NCBI GenBank assembly: GCA_003564655.1
Contig: PXES01000057.1
Location: 1 to 5,188, forward strand
Reading direction: 5' to 3'
From: Paracoccaceae bacterium
GTDB taxonomy: Bacteria; Pseudomonadota; Alphaproteobacteria; Rhodobacterales; Rhodobacteraceae
Length of the DNA: 5,188 bases
Shown here: positions 1-5,188 of the stretch, one piece after another
Position numbering within the stretch: the first letter of the stretch is position 1
Layout: the number at the start of each line of letters is the position of its first letter
Notes under the pieces: model-generated
The model's input: the letters and a program-made list of their open reading frames with translations, nothing else
What the model was told of the DNA's origin: nothing
Database searches by the model: none
Made by a program: the position numbers and the translations under genes

Positions 1-1
1 A

Positions 2-1789
2 CTACCTCCCCACCGCATAAGCCTGCATCAGCCGGGGCGAGGCGCCCGCGCGCAGCATCCCGTCCGGGCCGCGCGCCGCCGCGGTCAGCCGTCCGATGCT
101 CATGGCGGGCGCGGTCTGCACGTCGTGGCCACGGGCGCGCAGATCGGCGATCACCTCTGCGCCATAGCTGTCCTCGAGCATGATCTGGCCGGGGCTGCGC
201 GAGCGGGGATAGAAGCTCGCGGGGAAATGCGTGGAGTGAAACAGCGGCGCGTCGAGCGCTTCCTGCAGCCCCATCCCGAAGGCGGTGTGATAAAGGAAGA
301 ACAGCAACTGCCACTGGTCCTGCTGATCGCCGCCCGGTGTGCCGAAGGCCAGACGCGTGCCATCGGCGTGCAGCGCCAGCGAGGGCGAGAGCGTGGTGCG
401 CGGGCGCTTGCCGGGGGCGAGGGTTCCGGGCAACCCGTCCTCCAGCCAGAACATCTGCGCGCGGGTATTCAGGCAAAAGCCCAGCCCCGGAATGGTGGGC
501 GAGCTTTGCAGCCACCCGCCCGAGGGGGTGGCGCTCACCATGTTGCCCTCGGCGTCGATCACATCCAGATGCACCGTGTCGCCCGGCTTGCGCGCCAGAT
601 GCGCCATCGTCGGCTCGTAAACCGCGCCATCAGTGGCGCTGAGCCGGTCGAGGGCCGTCATGACCGCGCGGTGCTGCTCGTCAAAGCCCGGCAGCGTGCC
701 GGGGCGCAGGTCGAGGCTGGCGCGCGGGCCGACCGACGCGCGGCGCGCGCGCGCGTAGTCGGGCGACAGCAACTGCGAAAGCGGCACATCGCACATCGCC
801 GGGTCGGCCAGATACACCTCGCGGTCCGCGAAGGCGAGCTTCGTCGCCTCGGTGGCCAGATGGACGAAATCGGCGCCATACGGGTCGAGCCCGCGCAATT
901 CCCCGGGTGACAGCAGCGCCAGCGCCTGCAACAGCACCGGGCCCTGCGTCCAGGGCCCGCATTTGGCGACCCTCCAGTCGCCATGCCCGGCCCAGACCGG
1001 CGCCTCGACCGTCGCGCGGTAGCCTGCCAGGTCATCGGCGCTCAGGACGGCGCGCTGCCGCTGGCCGGTGCTGTCGGGGAGTTCGGCGTCCGCCAGCCAA
1101 CTCCCGATCGCCTCGGCCACGAAGCCGCGATAGAAGGCCTCGCGCGCGGCCTCGATCTGCGCCTCGCGGCCCGTATGTGCCTCGGCCTGAGCAAGAATTC
1201 GCGACCAGGTGCGCGCAAGGTCGGGGTTGCGCAGCAGCCCGCCGGGGGCAGGGGCCGCACCGCCGGGCAGCCATGTGGCGTACGAACTTGGCCAGGTGTC
1301 GCGGAAGAATTCGGCAAGGCCCGCGATGGTCGCTGCGACGCGCGGCAGGCAGGGATGCCCGGCCTCGGCGTAATGGATGGCGGGTTCCAGCACCTCGCGC
1401 AGGCGCAGCCGCCCGTGGTCGCGCAGCATCAGCATCCAGCCATCCCAGGCGCCGGGAATGACAGTTGCGAGCAACCCGTCGCCCGGCACATGGCGCAGCC
1501 CCTGCGCGCGGTAATGGGCGAGTGTCGCCCCGGCGGGCGCAGGTCCCTGTGCGCAGATCACCCGGGCCTCGGCGCGCCGGGCGCACCACACAAGCGCAGG
1601 CAACTCACCGCCCGGGCCGTTCAGATGCGGCTCGACCACCTGCAGCACCAGCCCCGCCGCGACTGCCGCGTCGAAGGCGTTGCCGCCGCGTTCGAGCATC
1701 GCCATTCCGACGCTCGAGGCGATCCAGTGCGTCGAGGTGACGACGCCGAACCGGCCCTGTATTTCGGGCCGAGTGGTGAAGGGTTGCAT
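2..1789 (-). CDS. Gamma-glutamyltransferase-family Ntn-hydrolase, cytoplasmic (YwrD-like), complete
   Basis: A 595-residue protein with the full GGT fold signature. The N-terminal GGNAFDAAVAAG block is at residues 35-46 and a GPGGE turn at 58-62. The autoprocessing site is D404/T405, followed by VHLDVIDAEGN. A PGKRPRTTLSP block lies at 459-469 and the oxyanion-hole TPGG at 484-487. Family knowledge: the precursor cleaves itself before the Thr, giving here a large chain of about 404 residues and a small chain of about 191, with T405 as N-terminal nucleophile. There is no signal peptide, unlike periplasmic E. coli Ggt, so I infer a cytoplasmic enzyme. Several residues that bind the gamma-glutamyl group in E. 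coli Ggt are changed (R114 to L90, N411 to G425, Q430 to R443, D433 to M446), and the segment corresponding to the lid loop is about 10 residues shorter. Glutathione may therefore not be the substrate, and other amidase or acylase activity is possible. The ATG start fits the family N-terminus and has AGGA 11 bases upstream. The TAG stop is at 2-4. Family assignment is firm; the substrate is unknown. Confidence 0.93.
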   Translation of the reverse strand: MQPFTTRPEIQGRFGVVTSTHWIASSVGMAMLERGGNAFDAAVAAGLVLQVVEPHLNGPGGELPALVWCARRAEARVICAQGPAPAGATLAHYRAQGLRHVPGDGLLATVIPGAWDGWMLMLRDHGRLRLREVLEPAIHYAEAGHPCLPRVAATIAGLAEFFRDTWPSSYATWLPGGAAPAPGGLLRNPDLARTWSRILAQAEAHTGREAQIEAAREAFYRGFVAEAIGSWLADAELPDSTGQRQRAVLSADDLAGYRATVEAPVWAGHGDWRVAKCGPWTQGPVLLQALALLSPGELRGLDPYGADFVHLATEATKLAFADREVYLADPAMCDVPLSQLLSPDYARARRASVGPRASLDLRPGTLPGFDEQHRAVMTALDRLSATDGAVYEPTMAHLARKPGDTVHLDVIDAEGNMVSATPSGGWLQSSPTIPGLGFCLNTRAQMFWLEDGLPGTLAPGKRPRTTLSPSLALHADGTRLAFGTPGGDQQDQWQLLFFLYHTAFGMGLQEALDAPLFHSTHFPASFYPRSRSPGQIMLEDSYGAEVIADLRARGHDVQTAPAMSIGRLTAAARGPDGMLRAGASPRLMQAYAVGR

Positions 1790-1795
1790 TCCCGG

Positions 1796-1832
1796 GCCTG
1801 TCCTGCGCTGCGCCTGTCCAAGAAAGGGACAG
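1796..1832 (-). promoter_or_regulatory. Leader of the GGT-family gene: RBS and possible alternative stem-loops
   Basis: On the minus strand, CTGTCC (1832-1827) can pair with GGACAG at 1819-1814 across a 7-base loop. The octamer GGACAGGC occurs again 16 bases further on (1803-1796), where it overlaps the likely Shine-Dalgarno AGGA (1804-1801), 11 bases before the ATG. The first arm could therefore pair with either copy, and the second pairing would cover the RBS. The base pairing is seen directly. Any regulatory role is inference, because six-base stems arise often by chance in GC-rich DNA and no transcript start is known. Confidence 0.25.
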
Positions 1833-1945
1833 TCGAACTGCCGGATACACCAGCCCGCAACGAACAGAAACCCTTTGGCGGTGAGGCTCGCGACACAGCC
1901 GACGCCTTCAGGCCGCGGAAATATGCCGACGCGGGCGCGATCTGG

Positions 1946-1969
1946 CTCTGCCCGACCTTTAGGGCAGGG
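1946..1969 (-). terminator. Weak terminator-like stem-loop after the exported-protein gene
   Basis: Eight-base arms (1946-1953 and 1962-1969, including one G-U pair on one strand) enclose an 8-base loop, beginning 15 bases past the stop of the 175-residue gene. No T-tract follows on either strand, so this is not a canonical intrinsic terminator. It could stabilise the 3' end of the upstream mRNA. The rest of the 195-base gap (1790-1984) shows no convincing promoter boxes. Confidence 0.25.
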
Positions 1970-1984
1970 AAGTTCAGTGTCAGA

Positions 1985-2512
1985 TCAGAACAACGCGTCG
2001 CGCCGCTGGGCGATCAGGTCCTCATGCGGGGCGTGCTTTCGCGACATGGCGAGGTATCGGGTGACCTCTGCCTCTGGCGCACCGAGTACGCGGGCGAAAA
2101 GCGCGAGAGTCAGCCACAGATCGCCATCCGTCGGTCGGCAGGAAAGCGCGTGCGCGACAAGCCGCTGCGTCATCTGCAGATCTGCCTCCAGCGCGTCACG
2201 ACGCTCGGCTGCGCCCTCCTCTGCGGCAGCCTCCTGCGCCTGCCGGATTCGCAGATCGGTGGCATACAGATCGAGCGTCAGAAGCGGCGTCGCGTCCAGC
2301 ACGCTGCAGGGCTGGGTCGCGACCGTCTCGACACGCGTCAGGACCGGCTCCAACAGCGCGAGATCGGCTACCTCGAAGCGGCCCTCTCGCACCTCGTCGG
2401 CGAAACGCGCATAACCGTCCCAGCGGATATGGACGACCAGTTGCGACCAGCTGGGCGCGGCCACTGTCACCAGCGCAAAGGCGAAGAAAAGGCGGGTCAG
2501 GATCCAGCGCAT
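1985..2512 (-). CDS. Small exported protein of unknown function, co-transcribed with the tyrosine autokinase
   Basis: I do not recognise this 175-residue protein. It begins MRWILTR, followed by a hydrophobic stretch (about residues 8-20) and a likely signal-peptidase site near PSWS/Q (residues 20-24). That would leave a mature periplasmic protein of about 152 residues. The rest is mainly helical and charged, with an Ala/Glu-rich segment at about 93-111. It has only two cysteines, C69 and C125, which could form a disulfide after export. Residues 110-165 have a helix-turn-helix cadence (SCRPTDGDLWLTLALFARVL, then a second helix) that loosely resembles a TPR-like unit; this is inference. The start is the only Met near the beginning and lies 9 bases after the kinase stop. 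No good Shine-Dalgarno is visible, so translation is probably coupled to the kinase. The position suggests a role in polysaccharide export or assembly, but no catalytic motif is seen. Confidence 0.8.
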   Translation of the reverse strand: MRWILTRLFFAFALVTVAAPSWSQLVVHIRWDGYARFADEVREGRFEVADLALLEPVLTRVETVATQPCSVLDATPLLTLDLYATDLRIRQAQEAAAEEGAAERRDALEADLQMTQRLVAHALSCRPTDGDLWLTLALFARVLGAPEAEVTRYLAMSRKHAPHEDLIAQRRDALF

Positions 2513-2521
2513 GTGTCGCGG

Positions 2522-4840
2522 TCAGCCGTCGCGGTAGTAGCGCCCGTGGTAGTCGCGGTAATGGCCATAGCTTGAAGAGTCGCCATACGACCGGGCCTTC
2601 TTCGGGTCGAAGAAATTCAGGAAAGCACCGCAGGACTTCTCGCGCAGACGCGGGTCCATGTGCAGGATGCGCCGCGCCAGTTCCAGATTGGTGCCGCCCC
2701 ATTTCAGAACGAAGAACACACCGTCCAGACGGTCGAGGATGGCGCGTGCATCCACCACCGGGCCGAGGGGCGGCAAATCAAGGATGACGTAGTCGTAAAG
2801 CTGATCGAGCTGTTCAAGCAGATCGCGCATCCCCCGGCTGCTGAGCAGCTCGGCGCTGTGCGCGATGCGCCTCTTGCCGTTCGGGATGAGCGTCACCCCT
2901 GTTTCCGCGACCCGATACGCGATCTCGCGCCAATCCGCCTCGCCCAGCAGAACATCAACGAGGCCGGTGTCGAAGTGCTCTCCTGTTGCGCGCGTCAGCC
3001 CAGGGTTGCGCAGGTCGGCATCGATCAGAACGACATTCTCGCCCTGCTGCGCCAGCAGATTTGCGAAGTTGGCTGCCACGGTAGTCTTGCCTTCGGCCGG
3101 AAAACACGAAACGAAACCGACCTTCGGCGCGCGCTGCGATTGACCGTTCTGCAGTGTCAGGCCCATTTTTCCAGTGCGCAGGATCTCGGCAAAGTTCGAT
3201 AGCGGGTTTTCGGCAGCGTAGGTCAGGATGCCGGGAAAGGCCACGTCCCGCTCATGTGCCGTTGCATTGGTTGCCGCGGGTGACACCTTTTTGGTCCGCC
3301 CGCGGATCACGGTCAGCCCGCCCAGATGCTCCAGCCCGAGCTGCGTGCGCACATGCTCTTCAGAGCGCACCTTGTCATCACGCCATTCGCGCACCCCGAT
3401 CCACCCGCCGGCAAACATCAGCCCCAGCAGCCCGCCCATGCCCAGCAGCAGGATCGCGTTGGGCGAACTCGGGCTGTTGGGCACGCCCGCGCGGTTCAAG
3501 ACCCGCGCATTCGAGACCGGGATCTCTTGCCGCTGCGTGGCCTCCTGATGGCGTTGCTGAAAGCTCGTATAAAGGCTGCGCACGGTCTCGACATTGTTCT
3601 CGAGGTCGCGCAACTGCATGATCACCGCCTGATCCGCGCCCACGCGCTCGCCGACCCGCGCTTGCGCCGCCTCAAGCCCCTCGACGCGCTCGCGCGCGGC
3701 GCGCAGGTCCTCGCGCAGCAGCCTTGCACTGCGGCGGACCTCCTCGAACATCAGGGTCTCGATCTCTTGCAGTTCGCGCTGGCGGCGCTGGGTCTGTTCG
3801 TGGCTGTCCCCGAGTGTGCTGGCCAGACTGTTGTAGTTCCGCAAGACTTCGAGATACCGTGAGCGCAGCCCGGAGGGGATGCCCTGACCCGCCGTTTCGC
3901 GAACAACCGCGCTCGTGTCCTCGTTCTCCACGATCTCGGCCAGACGGCGATCGCGGGTTTCCAGTTCGACCACCAGTGCCCGCGCGGCAATCAGATCACC
4001 CGACAGCCGCTCCAGCTCGGCACTGGCCAGCATGTCCACATCGACACCCAGCAACCCGTGCTCCTCGCGGTATGCCTCGACAAGCCGCGAGACCTCCTCA
4101 AGCTGCAGGCGCAGTTCGTCGCGACGCTGGCGTAGCCAGTCGACCGCCCGTTGCGAGGCGCCATCCATTGCCTCGAGTTGATCGTCGATGTAGCCCTCGG
4201 CCACGGCATTTGCGATTTGCGCGGACAACCGGGGCGACGCGGAGGTATAGCGCACCCGCAGCACCCGGCTGCCGCGTTCCGAGGTGGCATGGATGTTTGC
4301 CCGCAGCTTGCCAACCGCCTCTTCGAAGGCAAGAACCTCTGGGTCGATATCCGCATTGGCGAGGGTCGCGGCGTCTGGCAGACCATCCGACATCAGCGCC
4401 GCCGCGTTCTCGAGGACGGTGCTCACTGTAGCACGCGGCACGCTGAGAAACTCACCAAGCAGCGTGGTTTGCGACTCCATGAAGCGCGCGTTCTCGTGCA
4501 GGGAGAGGCGCCGCACGACGCGTCGGGCGATCTGTTCGGATGTCAGGATCTGCAACTCGGTCTCGATCTGGATCTCCGCCGCACGGCTGACCACGCCGGA
4601 GTAGTCCTGGAACGCGTCGGCATCGACCGAGCGCCCGATGACGATATCGACATGCGACGTGTAAAGCCGCGTGGTCGTTGAAAGCTGCGCCACCGCCAGC
4701 AGCAGCCCCAGCAGAAACCCCAGAAGCAGGCGCTGCCAGTTGCGCCGCAACGTCACCAGCAACATCCGCAGGTCTATCTCGTCACCACGGTTTTGCGGCA
4801 GCGGCTCTGCGGGAAGGACGCCTCTGGCGGATCTGTTCAT
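2522..4840 (-). CDS. Polysaccharide co-polymerase / tyrosine autokinase fusion (Wzc/ExoP-type)
   Basis: A 772-residue inner-membrane protein that by family sets polymer length and drives export of capsule or exopolysaccharide through tyrosine autophosphorylation cycles. The order is: Wzz-type N-terminus (about 20-60) with membrane segment 1 (about 36-54); a periplasmic part of about 400 residues with long coiled coils (about 225-305 and 345-435); a GNVR-like block (RDLENNVETVRSLY, 411-424); a proline-rich stretch (P454, P457, P460); membrane segment 2 (about 462-482); and a cytoplasmic BY-kinase domain. The kinase has Walker A (CFPAEGKTT, 579-587), Walker A' (VVLIDADL, 603-610), Walker B (VILDLPP, 685-691) and a tail with tyrosines at 752, 758, 761, 764, 768 and 769. 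The usual EX2RX2R oligomerisation motif reads E552-R555-K558. I chose the ATG at 4840 because GGAG lies 6 bases upstream and the Wzz N-terminus begins there. An in-frame ATG at 5128 would add 96 unlikely residues that run through the AT-rich promoter island. Confidence 0.95.
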   Translation of the reverse strand: MNRSARGVLPAEPLPQNRGDEIDLRMLLVTLRRNWQRLLLGFLLGLLLAVAQLSTTTRLYTSHVDIVIGRSVDADAFQDYSGVVSRAAEIQIETELQILTSEQIARRVVRRLSLHENARFMESQTTLLGEFLSVPRATVSTVLENAAALMSDGLPDAATLANADIDPEVLAFEEAVGKLRANIHATSERGSRVLRVRYTSASPRLSAQIANAVAEGYIDDQLEAMDGASQRAVDWLRQRRDELRLQLEEVSRLVEAYREEHGLLGVDVDMLASAELERLSGDLIAARALVVELETRDRRLAEIVENEDTSAVVRETAGQGIPSGLRSRYLEVLRNYNSLASTLGDSHEQTQRRQRELQEIETLMFEEVRRSARLLREDLRAARERVEGLEAAQARVGERVGADQAVIMQLRDLENNVETVRSLYTSFQQRHQEATQRQEIPVSNARVLNRAGVPNSPSSPNAILLLGMGGLLGLMFAGGWIGVREWRDDKVRSEEHVRTQLGLEHLGGLTVIRGRTKKVSPAATNATAHERDVAFPGILTYAAENPLSNFAEILRTGKMGLTLQNGQSQRAPKVGFVSCFPAEGKTTVAANFANLLAQQGENVVLIDADLRNPGLTRATGEHFDTGLVDVLLGEADWREIAYRVAETGVTLIPNGKRRIAHSAELLSSRGMRDLLEQLDQLYDYVILDLPPLGPVVDARAILDRLDGVFFVLKWGGTNLELARRILHMDPRLREKSCGAFLNFFDPKKARSYGDSSSYGHYRDYHGRYYRDG

Positions 4841-4846
4841 CCTGTG

Positions 4847-4850
4847 CTCC
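4847..4850 (-). promoter_or_regulatory. Ribosome binding site of the tyrosine autokinase gene
   Basis: GGAG on the minus strand, 6 bases before the ATG at 4840. It decides the start codon against the in-frame upstream ATG at 5128, which would place this sequence inside the coding region. Confidence 0.7.
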
Positions 4851-4873
4851 GATGCACACGCGATCACGAGAGA

Positions 4874-4900
4874 ATTACATAAATGTTGTCGTTCTGTAAT
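4874..4900. repeat. Inverted repeat ATTACA-N15-TGTAAT across the candidate promoter
   Basis: Perfect 6-base arms at 4874-4879 and 4895-4900, with centres 21 bases apart, about two helical turns. One arm is identical with the candidate -10 box and the other abuts the -35, so a dimeric regulator bound here would block RNA polymerase. The arms are short and AT-rich, so chance is a real alternative. Confidence 0.3.
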
Positions 4901-4903
4901 CCA
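4874..4903 (-). promoter_or_regulatory. Candidate sigma-70-type promoter of the autokinase operon
   Basis: On the minus strand, TGGATT (4903-4898, 3 of 6 matches to TTGACA), an 18-base spacer and TGTAAT (4879-4874, 5 of 6 matches to TATAAT). Transcription would start near 4867, giving a leader of about 27 bases ending in the GGAG RBS. The -35 is weak, which would fit a promoter needing an activator. Support comes from its position in the only AT-rich stretch upstream of the operon (38 of 54 bases A/T at 4869-4922). Confidence 0.4.
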
Positions 4904-4922
4904 TTTGCATGATTTTGCAAAT
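4903..4922. promoter_or_regulatory. Candidate operator: inverted repeat ATTTGCA-N6-TGCAAAT
   Basis: Perfect 7-base arms at 4903-4909 and 4916-4922 with a 6-base spacer, a typical size for a dimeric helix-turn-helix protein site. It sits directly upstream of the candidate -35 box, where an activator would bind, although a repressor would also fit. I cannot assign it to a named regulator family. Confidence 0.4.
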
Positions 4923-5188
4923 ACGCAAGCGGTGTGTCGGATGTCACGGGTTGCCCGCCCCCCGAAGTGGCCGCAAGCCTGCGCCGCCTGGCGGTCGCGG
5001 GTCGCCGACAGAGGACGCGTGAGAGTCGGGTCAGCGATGCTGTGGCTGAATGCCGGGATCGGCGAGCCACCTTCCCCGCCGCCGGCGACTGGATGAAGGT
5101 TCTCCCCGCGCCGCGCGCTGTGGCGCAAGGGGCTCTGCGCAGGGTTCTGTGGTCAGCGCGTTTTGCATGGTGCGGCGCGCGATCGTGG
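4923..5188. other. Upstream region without a supported gene
   Basis: GC-rich sequence between the promoter island and the window edge. The kinase frame stays open up to an ATG at 5128, but its translation there is low-complexity and unlike any domain. A 45-codon minus-strand frame (5168-5031) is Arg/Pro-rich and also unconvincing. The region probably belongs to the intergenic space before the operon. A plus-strand ATG at 5167 runs off the edge after 7 codons and could be the start of a divergent gene, but too little is visible to call it. Confidence 0.5.
5104..5132. repeat. GC-rich stem-loop in the upstream region
   Basis: CCCCGCGCC (5104-5112) pairs with GGCGC (5122-5126) and GGGG (5129-5132) around a 9-base loop, with a 2-base bulge at 5127-5128. 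No T-tract follows on either strand. It could belong to the 3' end of a gene outside the window or be a by-product of high GC content. Confidence 0.25.

Noticed and set aside
125..910. A 261-codon plus-strand frame inside the GGT-family gene
   Set aside because: It lies entirely antisense to a clear enzyme gene with intact catalytic motifs, and its own translation is unconvincing.
1833..1900. Promoter-like boxes TTTCTG-N17-TATCCG on the minus strand ahead of the GGT-family gene
   Set aside because: The -35 matches consensus at only 2 of 6 positions and the -10 is poor, so it is not distinguishable from background. The gene may have an unrecognised promoter or depend on readthrough.
983..2575. 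A 530-codon plus-strand open frame antisense to the GGT-family gene, the gap and the exported-protein gene
   Set aside because: It crosses two well-supported minus-strand genes and the gap between them, and its translation shows no domain, membrane pattern or signal peptide. Long antisense frames are expected in GC-rich DNA with strong third-position bias.
2525..2587. Tyrosine/glycine-rich codon run at the end of the kinase considered as a DNA repeat
   Set aside because: The repetition comes from the tyrosine-rich tail typical of BY-kinases; there is no regular nucleotide unit suggesting a tandem repeat or slippage tract.
4841..5128. N-terminal extension of the kinase from the in-frame ATG at 5128
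   Set aside because: It would place the GGAG RBS, the AT-rich island and the candidate promoter inside coding sequence. The extra 96 residues do not resemble a Wzz N-terminus, which begins right after 4840.
5031..5168. A 45-codon minus-strand frame starting MQNALTTE
   Set aside because: Arg/Pro-rich low-complexity translation, no visible RBS and no recognisable motif; best explained as chance.

Overview
The window looks like chromosome from a GC-rich alphaproteobacterium, most likely of the Rhodobacteraceae/Paracoccaceae type. This rests on the strong G/C bias at third codon positions and on the overall look of the proteins, not on any marker gene, so the assignment is tentative. All three well-supported genes lie on the minus strand and are read from right to left.

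Region by region, in transcription order. Positions 5188-4841 form an upstream region with no supported gene. It is GC-rich except for an island of about 70% A/T at 4869-4922, which carries a candidate promoter and two inverted repeats. Positions 4840-2522 encode a 772-residue inner-membrane polysaccharide co-polymerase fused to a cytoplasmic tyrosine autokinase (Wzc/ExoP class) with a tyrosine-rich tail. After 9 bases, positions 2512-1985 encode a 175-residue exported protein that I do not recognise. A 195-base gap follows, holding one weak stem-loop and a possible leader structure. Positions 1789-2 encode a complete gamma-glutamyltransferase-family Ntn-hydrolase with no signal peptide.

The first two genes are almost certainly one transcriptional unit. 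The kinase should control chain length and export of a surface polysaccharide, and the small secreted protein probably serves the same envelope process. No glycosyltransferase, Wza-type outer-membrane exporter, Wzx/Wzy or low-molecular-weight phosphatase is visible, so the rest of any polysaccharide locus would have to lie outside the window. The Ntn-hydrolase has a longer gap in front of it and no obvious link to polysaccharide export. It may be a separate unit.

I see no clear new defence or mobile system. The points most worth a second look are the replaced substrate-pocket residues of the GGT-family enzyme, the unrecognised exported protein, the paired inverted repeats at the kinase promoter, and a possible RBS-masking structure ahead of the GGT-family gene.
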